From assembly GCA_023228875.1 (NCBI GenBank), contig JALOAG010000004.1:57501-121500 (forward strand): a stretch of DNA of 64,000 nt, written 5' to 3'. Under the pieces are notes generated by a model, which had not been told where the DNA came from, made no database searches, and was given only the letters and a program-made list of their open reading frames with translations. Both the position numbers and the translations under genes were made by a program. Shown in pieces: positions 19,384 to 28,854 of this stretch. The stretch is from Bacteroidia bacterium. GTDB lineage: Bacteria; Bacteroidota; Bacteroidia; NS11-12g; UBA955. Each line of letters starts with the position of its first letter. Within the stretch, counting starts at the first letter, position 1.

Positions 19384-20166
19384 CTATTGATTTCTCTTTT
19401 TTGCTACTATTTGCCCATCGAAACGCAAGTCTATAACACTGTAATCATCCCAGTCAATCTTGCTAAGTGCTTGATTATAAAAGAGCTTCAGCTTTTCAAG
19501 CTTGGTTTCTATTTGGGTTGGTTTTCCAACAACAATTGTATGATTTCCTACTTTGGGAATCAAAAGAAAGCCTTGATTTTTATCTACATAAACTTGTTCA
19601 ATCTGTGCTTGCCAAAAAGGATAGGCATGTGTATAGGTAAATAATTCCAATGCTCCGAGCAATATCTCTGTGTGAATGTAATTGGAGTCATTAGCTGCCT
19701 CATCTACTGCACCGCTCAATACAGGCACTCTGACCGAATAATTAGGGACGGTTGGAATTTTTAATCCATTTTTCTCTACATAGTAGCTTTCTCCTTGTTG
19801 ATTAACTACCCTAAACAGTGGTTCCCGTTGTTTTACATCTATCACAAGCTTTCCGTCATTCCCCAAAAAAATGTTAGCCTTTTCAATGTATGGGCTTGAT
19901 TGTAAATTATACAACATTTGATAGGTTTTGAGTTGTTTTAGCGTCTTGCCTTTCAACTCATTTGGATTTGTTATATGAGATGCGATTTCTAGTACGTGTT
20001 CTTGTGAAAGAAAATAGATAATACCCTTAGGTTCAAAGTTGATTTCCACCTCTTTGCATACTACTGCTTTCTGTTTCATGGTCGCCATGACTAATACTAT
20101 GATTAGCAATAGCAACCCTACAATAGGAAATATCCATTTTTTAAGCAGATGCAAAAAGTTCTTCAT
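19384..20166 (-). CDS. ftsQ: Cell division protein FtsQ/DivIB
   Basis: This 260-residue bitopic membrane protein has a short cytoplasmic start, one transmembrane helix (IFPIVGLLLLIIVLVMATM, about residues 13-31) and a periplasmic POTRA-like region (FLSQEHVLEIASHI...LKTYQMLYNLQSSPYIEKANIF). A beta domain follows, ending near DWDDYSVIDLRFDGQIVAKK. Sequence conservation in FtsQ is low; the call rests on topology, size and position between murC and ftsA. Its start overlaps the murC 3' end by 26 bp, implying coupled translation. Confidence 0.9.
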   Translation of the reverse strand: MKNFLHLLKKWIFPIVGLLLLIIVLVMATMKQKAVVCKEVEINFEPKGIIYFLSQEHVLEIASHITNPNELKGKTLKQLKTYQMLYNLQSSPYIEKANIFLGNDGKLVIDVKQREPLFRVVNQQGESYYVEKNGLKIPTVPNYSVRVPVLSGAVDEAANDSNYIHTEILLGALELFTYTHAYPFWQAQIEQVYVDKNQGFLLIPKVGNHTIVVGKPTQIETKLEKLKLFYNQALSKIDWDDYSVIDLRFDGQIVAKKRNQ

Positions 20167-21538
20167 AAATTTCTTTCACTGGCTGGGTAATTCTGTCTAT
20201 ATCGCCTGCACCCATTATGAGTAATAATGATGGTGGATTATTTTTAATTTTTTGATAAATTTCAGTTGCGGAAAAAACGCCTCTACAGTTAGTGAGTTTA
20301 GCAGCAATTGCGTTGCTTGTTATACCTTCTATCGGTTTTTCTCGTGCAGGATAAATGTCCATTAACCAACATTCGTCCAGCATGTTTAGGCTTGATACAA
20401 AGCCATCCAAAAAGTCTCGAGTTCGTGTATAGAGATGCGGTTGAAATATACCCGTTACTTGGTGTTTGGGATAAGTCTTCTTTACCGCATTGATAATTGC
20501 TTGTAATTCAGTTGGGTGGTGTGCATAGTCGTCTATTACAATGTGCGTAGGGGTTTCAAACAGTTTTTCAAATCGTCTTTTTACACCATGAAAGTCAGCG
20601 ATTGCCTTTGCTGCTGTTGGTATGTCGAGTTTTAATGTGTCTATTACGCCCAAAACAGCTGTTGCATTCTCCGCATTATGTTCTCCGCCAACTCCTGATG
20701 TTACTTGAAGTTGCATTGTTTTACTGTGCCATCCAAATGAAAAGTGATTTTCTTCGTAATGAGGATTTGAATATTGATAATCTGCCTCAGGATGGTTTCC
20801 GTATGTTTTTGATTGTATATGCGAAGCAAAGGGGAGGTCAAGCCCATATTTTTGAATTAACACTCCTTGTGGTTCAATGCACTGAACAAATTCTTCAAAT
20901 CCTTTTCTAAACCCTTCTTTTGCTCCGTAAATATCTAAATGGTCAGCATCTGTTGAGGTTACAATAGCAATATTGGGATGCAGGTGTAAAAATGAATGGT
21001 CAAATTCATCTGCTTCTACTACCATAATAGGTTTTTGCATCCATTCTTTTTTGTTCTTGATTGAGATGTAGTTAGAGCCAAAATCTGTACTTATGCCACC
21101 CAGAAAAGCTGTAAAGTTTATATTAAATATCGAAAGAGCCTTGGTAACTAAGGTGGTTGTTGTAGTTTTTCCATGTGTGCCGGCAATAGCAATAGTGAAA
21201 GTATTGCGAGAGATCATCCCTAAAACTTCTGCGCGTTTGTATAGTGTGATATTATGTGATTTAAAAAAAAGAATTTCGCCAAAATCCTTAGGCAGAGCCG
21301 GTGTCCAAATACAAATATGTGTGTCGGGCGCATGGATAAACTCTATTGGAATCTTTGAATAATCATCTTCATAATGAATCATCATTCCCTCATGTTCCAG
21401 TTCAATACATATAGGTGAGCGCACCTTGTCATAGCCATGAATCTCAACACCTTGTTGTTTCAAGTATCTGGCGATGGCACTCATGCCAATGCCTCCGATG
21501 CCGAGAAAGTATGCTTTACTGATTGCTCTCAAATCCAT
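20141..21538 (-). CDS. murC: UDP-N-acetylmuramate--L-alanine ligase
   Basis: This protein of about 465 residues adds L-Ala to UDP-MurNAc, the first step of the peptidoglycan stem peptide. The N-terminal nucleotide motif is AYFLGIGGIGMSAIARYL, the ATP P-loop is AGTHGKTTTTTLVTKAL, and Mur-ligase motifs include EADEFDHSFL and DDYAHHPTE. The ATG at 21538 is preferred; an in-frame TTG at 21562 lies inside a promoter element (21560-21567) and would extend beyond the conserved N-terminus. It heads the murC-ftsQ-ftsA-ftsZ block; murG and ftsW, usual upstream partners, are absent here, so the division cluster is split. Confidence 0.97.
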   Translation of the reverse strand: MDLRAISKAYFLGIGGIGMSAIARYLKQQGVEIHGYDKVRSPICIELEHEGMMIHYEDDYSKIPIEFIHAPDTHICIWTPALPKDFGEILFFKSHNITLYKRAEVLGMISRNTFTIAIAGTHGKTTTTTLVTKALSIFNINFTAFLGGISTDFGSNYISIKNKKEWMQKPIMVVEADEFDHSFLHLHPNIAIVTSTDADHLDIYGAKEGFRKGFEEFVQCIEPQGVLIQKYGLDLPFASHIQSKTYGNHPEADYQYSNPHYEENHFSFGWHSKTMQLQVTSGVGGEHNAENATAVLGVIDTLKLDIPTAAKAIADFHGVKRRFEKLFETPTHIVIDDYAHHPTELQAIINAVKKTYPKHQVTGIFQPHLYTRTRDFLDGFVSSLNMLDECWLMDIYPAREKPIEGITSNAIAAKLTNCRGVFSATEIYQKIKNNPPSLLLIMGAGDIDRITQPVKEIYEELFASA

Positions 21539-21559
21539 GCCACTCACTGTTTTGGAACG

Positions 21560-21567
21560 CAAAAATA
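21560..21567 (-). promoter_or_regulatory. -7 promoter element upstream of murC
   Basis: TATTTTTG on the minus strand matches TAnnTTTG and would start transcription near 21553, about 15 nt before the murC ATG. The distal element is less clear: a TTG at 21591-21593 leaves a 23-bp spacer. It would drive the whole murC-ftsQ-ftsA-ftsZ block and rules out the upstream TTG as start. Confidence 0.5.
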
Positions 21568-21655
21568 GTTGAGAGATACTTGATGGTCTGCAACACTTAT
21601 CCCCACAAAGAGAACAGTTTCTATTTTAAAGTAAAATATTTTTCCCTTCAAGTAA

Positions 21656-23704
21656 TTAGAGTTTCACCCACTTGTACACGCGGGTATTTGAGCTATCGTT
21701 CATTCGAATGATGTAAACGCCAGGTGTGAGACGATGTAGTTGGATTGTTTCCATATTATTGTTGAGGGTAAACTGTGCAATCTCTTTGCCTTCTATGTTC
21801 AATACAACAACTTGAATCTCTGTTTCTATGCCGCCTTTGTTAAAGTGAAGTTCACCGGCAGATGGGTTTGGGAAAAGCTGAATTTTATCCAACAACGCAG
21901 ATTGAGATACAGAGACTTGCACACTTGTTCCATCAACATCTTCTGCTAAAACTCTTCTCCCCTGGCTTACATTGTAGTAGGAGCCGCTTGGCGTAGTTTC
22001 AAGTTTTACTGTTTTTACCATATAATGATTATCACCCGACAAAGGATGTTCATCAGTAAAAGAAGTGACGGAAACCATGCTATAAGAAATCACATAATAG
22101 GGTCCTGCTTCTTTATCACTCCTATATACCAAATATCCTGATATACCTTGTTCAGCAGAGGCATCCCACGTCAATTTTACTTGTTTATTGTTGTTGATTT
22201 TACTTGCACTCAGATTAGAAATGGGATAGAGTGTGTGTAATCTTAGTGTGGGGTCACCCAATAAACTAAGGTGAATGCTTCTTTGAAAGACACCGGGATA
22301 AAATGCCAGAGAAGTGTTTGTGAGTTGATTTTGTTGTGTCAGTTGAAGGCTATACCCTATATTTTCACCTAAAGCCATGTGGTGAAAATGATACACTGGA
22401 CGACCATCCCAAACAGAAGTTAAGGTGTATCCGGGACCGCCAATTGAACCTCTGAGAAAATTGTTGTTGTTGTCCCAATCTCCAAAGTATGAACCAAAAT
22501 AATTAGAGAAAACAGAATAAACAGTGTCTTTAAACTCATTCACAGAGCCAATGCCGCTCAACGAAGTATATCCGGCAGTTGTGGTTACACCAGACCATAA
22601 ACAAGGCGTGGATTTAACTGTTGCAAAAAATGTGTTGGACACTTGTTTCATGCTGTCTTTTTCAAATAAAGAACGTTGAAAGAAGTGAAGCCGTCCCGGA
22701 GCCTCAGAGCCTAATAAGTTTAATCTATCTTCAAAAATATACCGTGATGGCACAACAATGTTCTTGTTGCGAAAATTATGATCTTTGTCAAGATAGCGTT
22801 CGGTTCTTCCGATATAATCCAACCCTACTGCATCTATATTTGACATGTCAATTCTGCCGACTTGTAACACTACTTTGTCAGGGATGAAACTCTGGTCAAA
22901 TTTGCCATCATTGGGTCTATTCTTGTTAGCTTCCCTGTTAGCTCCGGTGTTTGAAGCATAATCAGTAAAAGCAGATTCATTCATAATACCGTAATATACA
23001 TCTGCTACCCATGCACCATTGTGGTCGGGAGTGTGTCCGTCCGGAGGTGATGGAACATCAAAACTACCAAAGTTGCCTGAATAAGGTACAGGAATATTGC
23101 CCAATAGAATGAGTGCCGTTGAGTTAAATGCGTCTTTATCATACCAAGTTTTAATTTTGGCTTTAATAGTCGGAACAGAATCGCTCTCTGTTTTGTCTGC
23201 AACTGAAACAACCCATCCATCTTCAATTAAATCATTTTTGAAACGTTCAAATTTTACTGTAAGGGTATTTTGAATCAATGTGTCAGCCACAATCAGAAGA
23301 TTTCCTTTGTATGGGTTGATACCAATTTTGATGCCTGCAGAAATGCCACCCCAAGCAAAAGTTACAGCAGAATTATTGACCGTAAAGGAAGTTCTTTGTA
23401 CAAAAACATAGTCATATTGCATACCCGGCAAAACAGCTTCATCAATGTATATGTTTGAAGGGGCATTCACAGTGGCTATGGGAGTCGTAGCAAAGCTTTC
23501 CTCATCTTTGTTCTTTTTGTATATTTCTGTTGATACTATAAACCCTGTTGTGTCCCAAGTGAGTGTAATTTTAGGTGGGTTTTCAGAGATGATCGCATGC
23601 GCTATTACTGCTCTTTCTTTAATTCCGCCTTGTCCTGAAACGGAGGATTGAATTGAGAATAAGAATATTAATAAAGTAAGGGGCAGTCGTATTGGTTGTT
23701 TCAT
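21656..23704 (-). CDS. Secreted T9SS protein with fibronectin III-like domains, function unknown
   Basis: The start is the ATG at 23704 (MKQPIRLPLTLL), which gives a good signal peptide ending VSG-Q; the upstream in-frame extension has no signal. The protein has 682 residues. A fibronectin III-like domain (about 25-130) is followed by an alpha/beta region (GNLLIVADTLI, ALILLGNIPVPYSG, DKVVLQVGRIDMSN) reminiscent of the peptidase C25 fold. I do not see the C25 Cys/His pair in a convincing context; FHHMALGENIGYS is the best His-rich motif. A second fibronectin III-like domain (LTWDASAEQGISGYLVYRS) and a T9SS type A domain (LFPNPSAGEL...GVYIIRM) end the protein. Confidence 0.8.
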   Translation of the reverse strand: MKQPIRLPLTLLIFLFSIQSSVSGQGGIKERAVIAHAIISENPPKITLTWDTTGFIVSTEIYKKNKDEESFATTPIATVNAPSNIYIDEAVLPGMQYDYVFVQRTSFTVNNSAVTFAWGGISAGIKIGINPYKGNLLIVADTLIQNTLTVKFERFKNDLIEDGWVVSVADKTESDSVPTIKAKIKTWYDKDAFNSTALILLGNIPVPYSGNFGSFDVPSPPDGHTPDHNGAWVADVYYGIMNESAFTDYASNTGANREANKNRPNDGKFDQSFIPDKVVLQVGRIDMSNIDAVGLDYIGRTERYLDKDHNFRNKNIVVPSRYIFEDRLNLLGSEAPGRLHFFQRSLFEKDSMKQVSNTFFATVKSTPCLWSGVTTTAGYTSLSGIGSVNEFKDTVYSVFSNYFGSYFGDWDNNNNFLRGSIGGPGYTLTSVWDGRPVYHFHHMALGENIGYSLQLTQQNQLTNTSLAFYPGVFQRSIHLSLLGDPTLRLHTLYPISNLSASKINNNKQVKLTWDASAEQGISGYLVYRSDKEAGPYYVISYSMVSVTSFTDEHPLSGDNHYMVKTVKLETTPSGSYYNVSQGRRVLAEDVDGTSVQVSVSQSALLDKIQLFPNPSAGELHFNKGGIETEIQVVVLNIEGKEIAQFTLNNNMETIQLHRLTPGVYIIRMNDSSNTRVYKWVKL

Positions 23705-23725
23705 AATGGTATTGTTTGTTCTTAG

Positions 23726-23733
23726 CAAATGTA
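23726..23733 (-). promoter_or_regulatory. -7 promoter element before the fibronectin III/T9SS gene
   Basis: TACATTTG on the minus strand matches TAnnTTTG and lies 21 bp before the ATG at 23704. It supports that start and transcription independent of the FadL-like gene upstream. No convincing distal TTG was seen at the expected spacing. Confidence 0.4.
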
Positions 23734-23766
23734 AAAAGTTCTTTTTACCATGCTGAAACATTTTTT

Positions 23767-25299
23767 TCAATCCGGATCTATAAAGAAAATCAAGGAGGCT
23801 GTGAGTGCAAAGTTGCTGTTTTTGCGTACTACTGTTGCAGAAGGATAGGGCTCGGCAGATTGATAAGGAACAAATTGATCTCTATAATTGGTTTGCATTA
23901 AACCAATATCAAAACCATATTCTTTCTTTCTGATTCCCATGCCGACTGAGAAATTCCACTCATTATAGTCATGTTTTAGTGCTTGAATATCACTTTTATA
24001 GGGATTTTGATAATTTGCAACACCGGCTCTCAATCTCACGTCTTTTCCAACCAATACTTCACCTCCCAACCGGACATTGTAAGTAGGTCTTAAATCACTT
24101 TTTATAATAGTGTTTTCAACAAGATAGTTGTCAAACTCAGACCCCATGCTCATGTTTGAATAATTCACTTTTTCTACATCAAGTGAAATAAAACCAAACT
24201 TTCCGGTAACGTATGATGCACTGAAGGTGAGTCTGGTGGGTGTCCTGACAAAATATTTAAAAGGATATCGACCGGTTTGATTGTTATAATCCTCAGAAGG
24301 GTCTCTTTGAACGTTGATAAGAGTTGTTGGCGCTCCAGCGTAGGAAGCGTCAAACACCGATGTCATTTCATAGAAGTAATTATCGGAAATGGTAATTTTT
24401 TCTGGTGACTGAAAACTCAATCCAACTCTAAATTCTTCGATAGGGCGAAAAATTACTCCTGCTTTTACACCATATCCGCTGCCTTCTGATTTGATGTCTT
24501 GGACGAGAGTTAGGTTCTTAAAACCTTCGTCAAAAAACTTGTTATCTTCTCTAAAGGTATTGATCTCATTTCGTTTTGCTTTGCTATAGTGCAGGCTGAT
24601 TCCTCCATATAAAATATTGCCATAGTTAAAACTTCCTCCAAAATTCCAATCATACATTCCGCCTCTTGTTTCAATGATGCCAGTTTGACCTGCATCCCGT
24701 TTGTCTGCCATTCTGATTCCCCATTCACCCGGAGTGGAATCTGAAGGGTCTAAAAGATAGGTCTGATATGCTACCCAACTGATTGAATTTAAATCATCAG
24801 GATGCTGTGTGCCTTGTGCTTGTTCCCAAACAAAATCCATAAAAGAACTTTGTCTATTCTGCCCTTGATAAAATGTTTTATTATAAAAGTTGTTATAGCG
24901 ATTTACTTGAAATGCAAAATTGTAACTAACAAGTTCGTCAGACTTTTCTGTGCCTTTTTCATGAAGCATTTTTGTATAGACATAAGAGAAGTTAGGAATA
25001 GTAAATCCAAACAAATTATCAGACATAAAGTATCCCAAATATTCTGATTTGGTTGTAGGATTCACTAATCCTAAAGAAATATTAAATTCATTCTGACGAT
25101 AAAATCCTAATCCCGCAGGGTTGATACTGTATGAGCCGATTTCCGACCCAACTGACCCAAGTGCTCCTGCCGTTCCCAGTGCCATTGCGCTTCCAAATGG
25201 TCTGTATTGAGCGTAGTGTAGAGCATCTATTTCGTTTTGAGCAAAAACTATCCCTTGCAGGGATGTGAGTATTAACAAGAGTCCTGTCCTTAATTTCAT
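23767..25299 (-). CDS. OmpP1/FadL/TodX-family outer-membrane protein
   Basis: This 510-residue protein has a signal peptide (residues 1-20, ending VFA-Q) and the hallmark FadL start: DALHYAQYRPFGSAMALGTA, then GALGSVGSEIGSYSINPAGL with the NPAGL motif of the family. Amphipathic beta-strands follow to the C-terminus (NFALTASLIFFIDPD). FadL-type channels carry hydrophobic compounds such as long-chain fatty acids across the outer membrane; the substrate here is unknown. It is followed 62 bp later by an unrelated secreted-protein gene and begins 27 bp after the lipoprotein stop codon, so it may share that gene's transcript. Confidence 0.88.
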   Translation of the reverse strand: MKLRTGLLLILTSLQGIVFAQNEIDALHYAQYRPFGSAMALGTAGALGSVGSEIGSYSINPAGLGFYRQNEFNISLGLVNPTTKSEYLGYFMSDNLFGFTIPNFSYVYTKMLHEKGTEKSDELVSYNFAFQVNRYNNFYNKTFYQGQNRQSSFMDFVWEQAQGTQHPDDLNSISWVAYQTYLLDPSDSTPGEWGIRMADKRDAGQTGIIETRGGMYDWNFGGSFNYGNILYGGISLHYSKAKRNEINTFREDNKFFDEGFKNLTLVQDIKSEGSGYGVKAGVIFRPIEEFRVGLSFQSPEKITISDNYFYEMTSVFDASYAGAPTTLINVQRDPSEDYNNQTGRYPFKYFVRTPTRLTFSASYVTGKFGFISLDVEKVNYSNMSMGSEFDNYLVENTIIKSDLRPTYNVRLGGEVLVGKDVRLRAGVANYQNPYKSDIQALKHDYNEWNFSVGMGIRKKEYGFDIGLMQTNYRDQFVPYQSAEPYPSATVVRKNSNFALTASLIFFIDPD

Positions 25300-25326
25300 C
25301 CGCTTTTTCTTCTGTTCTTTACTATT

Positions 25327-26304
25327 TTATCGTTTGCCGCCTCTTGAATTACTGCCGGATGATGTGTTGCTGCTTCTAGAGCCGTAGGAACCGTTGGAGC
25401 CGGATGAGCCACTACCGGAATTAGAACTTCTGGGAGTGTTGTACGAAGGTATAGAACCAGAGGTGCCGGAACTAGGTTGTTTGTTTGTTCTGACTGGTGT
25501 ACTTGTGCCGGTTGAAGGAGTGTTAGAACTTCTTGAATTTGAACTTCTTGAGTTTGTAGAACTATTGCCTGATGGATTGTTTGGTGTGCCATACACAGGA
25601 GTCGATCTGTTTTGGCGTGCAGGTGTTTGGTTTGAACCATAGGTTTGACGTTTTTGCATAGGTGCAGGTGTAGCGGTAGTTGTACCTCCATTGCCCCATG
25701 ATGAACCATAGGAACCCCCATTCATATAGCCGTGCATATAGCCCATTGTATAAGGATCGCCATAAGTATTATAATTGTAATACGGATTCATGTAATAAGG
25801 ATTATACATTGAATAGGGATTGTATGAATAATATGGATTATAAAATCCTGAGCCGTATCCCATACCGAAATTGTTATAGCCTGTCCAGAAGCTATAGCCG
25901 GGGCTGTAAGGATTATACATGCTGCCCATGCCAATCATTACTGAAATGCCGGTGCGAGGGGTGCTGTAATATCCTGTTCCAAAGCGATTGAAATACCCAC
26001 CATAATTTAGTCTGGAATCTGATCCGTAATAATTATTGATAACAGTATTATTCCCATTACTATTGGAATTGTAATTGGATTGATTCTGCAAAGAGTTTCC
26101 GGTTTGATTTTCTGTTAAACTTTCAGGAGGGGTTTCTTGCTGACTTTTTTTCTTGTCCAGAGCGGCTTGTCTTCTTGCAGATGAAGGAGAATAGTACATG
26201 TCGTCATACTGAGAAAGGGTTTTGTTGGATAGCCCGCAAGAAGCTAATGTAAATGCCAATGACATTGTAAAAGCAAAGTTGAGTAGTGTCGTTGTTTTTT
26301 TCAT
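25327..26304 (-). CDS. Asn/Tyr/Gly/Ser-rich lipoprotein, function unknown
   Basis: The ATG at 26304 gives a proper lipoprotein signal (MKKTTTLLN...LASC, lipobox Cys at about residue 23); an upstream in-frame ATG at 26337 lacks one. The mature protein of about 300 residues is low-complexity. It has an Asn/Gln region (NQSNYNSNSNGNNTVINN), a Tyr/Pro/Asn/Gly region with repeated NPYY or NPYS units, then a Ser/Thr/Gly/Arg tail with RSSNS repeats. The Tyr-Pro-Asn repeats resemble surface or matrix proteins, but no family is recognised. A tandem 15-bp repeat lies in its coding sequence (25526-25555), so its length may vary between strains. Confidence 0.75.
   Translation of the reverse strand: MKKTTTLLNFAFTMSLAFTLASCGLSNKTLSQYDDMYYSPSSARRQAALDKKKSQQETPPESLTENQTGNSLQNQSNYNSNSNGNNTVINNYYGSDSRLNYGGYFNRFGTGYYSTPRTGISVMIGMGSMYNPYSPGYSFWTGYNNFGMGYGSGFYNPYYSYNPYSMYNPYYMNPYYNYNTYGDPYTMGYMHGYMNGGSYGSSWGNGGTTTATPAPMQKRQTYGSNQTPARQNRSTPVYGTPNNPSGNSSTNSRSSNSRSSNTPSTGTSTPVRTNKQPSSGTSGSIPSYNTPRSSNSGSGSSGSNGSYGSRSSNTSSGSNSRGGKR
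25526..25555 (-). repeat. Two tandem 15-bp units inside the lipoprotein gene
   Basis: GAACTTCTTGAATTT (25526-25540) is followed directly by GAACTTCTTGAGTTT, one base different. The unit length is a multiple of three and encodes the repeated Asn-Ser-Arg-Ser-Ser segment, so copy-number change would not shift the frame. Confidence 0.8.
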
Positions 26305-26313
26305 AGCCTTAGA

Positions 26314-26344
26314 TTTTGAGGGTGTTTCAGTTTGCATACCTTTG
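26314..26344 (+). promoter_or_regulatory. Promoter candidate for proS
   Basis: TTTTG at 26314-26318, an 18-bp spacer and TACCTTTG at 26337-26344 fit the Bacteroidota promoter, giving a leader of about 44 nt to the proS ATG at 26395. On the opposite strand, TAACTTTG (26364-26371) and TAAATTTG (26386-26393) are candidate -7 elements for the divergent lipoprotein gene, so the two promoters overlap. Confidence 0.45.
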
Positions 26345-26394
26345 CACCCTAATATTTTCACTACAAAGTTAAACAATAAAAGTGCCAAATTTAT

Positions 26395-27870
26395 ATGGGG
26401 TTTGAAAAAATAAAGCGCAGCGAAGATTATTCAGCATGGTATAACAATCTTGTAAAAGAGGCAGATATGGCAGAACATGCCGCTGTCAAGGGGTGTATGG
26501 TGATTAAACCTTATGGTTATTCTATCTGGGAAAGAATGCAACAAAAACTCGACAAGATGTTCAAGGATACAGGACATGTCAATGCTTATTTTCCGCTGTT
26601 AATACCCAAATCATTTCTCTCTAAAGAGGCAGACCACGTAGAAGGCTTTGCTAAAGAATGTGCCGTTGTTACACATTACAGATTAAAAAATGATGAACAT
26701 GGGAAAGGTGTTATTGTTGACCCTGAAGCTAAACTTGATGAAGAATTAATTATCAGACCTACTTCTGAAACGGTTATCTGGAATACCTACCGCGATTGGA
26801 TTCAGTCTTATCGCGATTTGCCTTTGTTGATTAATCAATGGGCAAATGTTATGCGTTGGGAAATGAGAACTCGTTTGTTTTTAAGAACTTCCGAATTCCT
26901 ATGGCAAGAAGGACATACAGCACATGCATCAAGAGAGGAAGCCGAAGCAGAAGCAAAACAGATGTTGGATGTTTATGCAGATTTCGCAGAAAATTTCTTG
27001 GGTGTACCTGTAATTAAGGGGGTGAAAACTGCCAACGAGCGATTTGCCGGAGCGGTTGAAACCTATTGTATTGAAGGATTAATGCAAGATGGTAAGGCTT
27101 TACAAATGGGGACTTCACATTTTTTAGGACAAAATTTTGCAAAAGCTTTTGATGTTAAATTTCAAAATAAGGAAGGGAAACTGGACTATGTATGGGCAAC
27201 CTCTTGGGGTGTGTCCACTCGCTTGATTGGAGCGTTGATTATGGTACATAGTGATGATGATGGATTGATTTTGCCGCCCAATTTAGCTCCGATTCAAGTC
27301 GTATTGGTTCCTATCTACAAGACAGATCAAGAACACGAGTCAATTGTAGGGTATTTACATTCTTTGAAATCAGAATTGGACAAGGCGGATGTTCGTGTCA
27401 AAATTGATGATCGTGATACATTAAAGCCGGGGTATAAGTTTGCTGAATGGGAACACAAGGGAGTGCCATTGCGCATTGCTGTTGGACCAAGAGATATGGA
27501 AAATCATACAGTGGAATTAGCAAGAAGAGACATCAAGACAAAAGAATCTGCACCTCAATCCGGTTTGGTTGACCTGGTAAAAAGTTTGTTGCCTCAGATT
27601 CAATCAAGTCTATACAATATAGCCAAGGAGTTTCGTGATTCAAGGATTACACGTGTTGAGTCTTGGGAAGAGTTTGAACACGCCTTAGACAATACACCCG
27701 GTTTCATTTCCGCTCATTGGGATGGAACTTCAGCAACTGAGCAGGCTATCAAAGAAAAAACAAAAGCAACCATTCGCTGTATTCCTTTAAACAATCCGCA
27801 AGAAGAAGGTAAATGTGTTTTCAGTGGAAGACCCTCAAAGGAAAGAGTATTGTTTGCACGCGCTTATTAG
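26395..27870 (+). CDS. proS: Prolyl-tRNA synthetase, archaeal/eukaryotic type
   Basis: This 491-residue class II synthetase charges tRNA-Pro. The N-terminus ([34 protein letters not shown]) and lack of the inserted editing domain place it with the archaeal/eukaryotic-type ProRS (type 3), common in Bacteroidota, rather than the longer E. coli type. Motif 2 is [16 protein letters not shown] and motif 3 [19 protein letters not shown]. The anticodon-binding domain spans about residues 290-400, and the C-terminal zinc-type domain ends VLFARAY with the terminal Tyr typical of the type. Without the insertion domain, Ala-tRNA-Pro editing would need a separate factor, not seen in the window. Confidence 0.97.
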   Translation: MGFEKIKRSEDYSAWYNNLVKEADMAEHAAVKGCMVIKPYGYSIWERMQQKLDKMFKDTGHVNAYFPLLIPKSFLSKEADHVEGFAKECAVVTHYRLKNDEHGKGVIVDPEAKLDEELIIRPTSETVIWNTYRDWIQSYRDLPLLINQWANVMRWEMRTRLFLRTSEFLWQEGHTAHASREEAEAEAKQMLDVYADFAENFLGVPVIKGVKTANERFAGAVETYCIEGLMQDGKALQMGTSHFLGQNFAKAFDVKFQNKEGKLDYVWATSWGVSTRLIGALIMVHSDDDGLILPPNLAPIQVVLVPIYKTDQEHESIVGYLHSLKSELDKADVRVKIDDRDTLKPGYKFAEWEHKGVPLRIAVGPRDMENHTVELARRDIKTKESAPQSGLVDLVKSLLPQIQSSLYNIAKEFRDSRITRVESWEEFEHALDNTPGFISAHWDGTSATEQAIKEKTKATIRCIPLNNPQEEGKCVFSGRPSKERVLFARAY

Positions 27871-27886
27871 AAATTATTAGTGCACC

Positions 27887-27906
27887 ATTGGAGTAGTTTC
27901 TCCAAT
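27887..27906. terminator. Possible terminator hairpin between convergent proS and the FMN reductase gene
   Basis: ATTGGAG (27887-27893) pairs with CTCCAAT (27900-27906) around TAGTTT. The flanking bases are AT-rich but there is no long T-run, so termination activity is uncertain. Confidence 0.35.
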
Positions 27907-27917
27907 AAAATTATTGC

Positions 27918-28475
27918 TCAAATTGTCTGTATTTTTCTTGAAAGCGCAAGGCGTACAAGTAGTTTGAGTTTTTCCTGACTATTAGAGGATAGTCTATCTT
28001 TTGACTCATTTTGAAACAACTCGCGAACACTAAGAGGAACGCTGTAAGGGATTGTCCAAGCGCGTAAAGAATGTGCAATATTGTTCATGGTTTGAATGCC
28101 GTTTACCGCATGTGAGCCATCTGCCCAACAAACGGTTCCGATAATTTTATCAGTCAAATATGGAGTTGCGGACTTTGCGGTAATTTCCAACCAGTCTAGA
28201 CAATTTTTCATAACACCCGGAATGCTTCCGTGATAAAGAGGCATAAGCCAAAAATGTAAATCAGCATCCTGAAAAGTATTACACATCTGAGTTACTTCAA
28301 TAGGAATTTCTTTTATTAAAGAAGGGTTCAGCATTGGGATATTGGATAAACTCATATCAAAGATTGTCGTCTTGACGTTTTGTTCTTCAAGCTGTTCTAC
28401 TATGAAATCATTAATTATTTTTCCAATGGAATGATCTCTATTTTCCATAGAGCCATTAAATATCATTACGTTCAT
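27918..28475 (-). CDS. NADPH-dependent FMN reductase / flavodoxin-fold quinone reductase
   Basis: This 185-residue protein has the flavodoxin-like fold of the NADPH-dependent FMN reductase family. The FMN phosphate loop region is FNGSMENRDHS near the N-terminus. The family motif MPLYHGSIPGVMKNCLDWLE lies at about residues 76-95, and VCWADGSHAVNG follows. These enzymes reduce quinones, azo compounds or FMN with NAD(P)H in the cytoplasm; the substrate is not predictable. A -7 element, TATATTTG, lies at 28521-28528 on the same strand, about 45 bp before the ATG. It is convergent with proS. Confidence 0.82.
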   Translation of the reverse strand: MNVMIFNGSMENRDHSIGKIINDFIVEQLEEQNVKTTIFDMSLSNIPMLNPSLIKEIPIEVTQMCNTFQDADLHFWLMPLYHGSIPGVMKNCLDWLEITAKSATPYLTDKIIGTVCWADGSHAVNGIQTMNNIAHSLRAWTIPYSVPLSVRELFQNESKDRLSSNSQEKLKLLVRLALSRKIQTI

Positions 28476-28620
28476 TATCCGCTACTCTGTTTTTGTTTTG
28501 TAGGTTTTTCTGATTGGGTGCAAATATATTACTCTGTATGCTTCCAATAAACGTTCCTTGTGTGTATTCAGTCAAATGAACGTATTGGCTGATAGAAAGT
28601 TGTGTGAGTAAAATCTTGAG

Positions 28621-28854
28621 TTAAGGAACAGGATCGTGCCCGTGTCCTCCCCACGGATGACAGCGTGAAATACGTTTTAATGTAAGTAATCCGCCTTTGA
28701 TGATGCCATGTTTTTTGAATGCTTGAATTCCATATTCAGAACAAGTGGGTGTAAACCTGCATGAGTTGGGAAGTAGGGGGGAGATTGCCAACTGATAGAC
28801 ACGAATCAGCCAAATGAAAGGCTTAGCTAAAATGGTTTTTAATTTCATTTGCAA
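28621..28854 (-). CDS. yidD: Membrane protein insertion efficiency factor YidD
   Basis: This 77-residue protein carries the diagnostic motif set: [31 protein letters not shown] and [15 protein letters not shown]. YidD assists YidC-dependent membrane protein insertion at the inner membrane. The gene overlaps the rnpA 3' end by 32 bp, the common rnpA-yidD arrangement. No yidC or dnaA is nearby. Confidence 0.95.
   Translation of the reverse strand: MQMKLKTILAKPFIWLIRVYQLAISPLLPNSCRFTPTCSEYGIQAFKKHGIIKGGLLTLKRISRCHPWGGHGHDPVP

Noticed and set aside
25296..25721. A 141-residue minus-strand ORF overlapping the Asn/Tyr/Ser-rich lipoprotein gene
   Set aside because: It is a frame-shifted shadow of low-complexity coding sequence; it lacks a signal, family motifs and its own promoter, while the other frame gives a clear lipoprotein.
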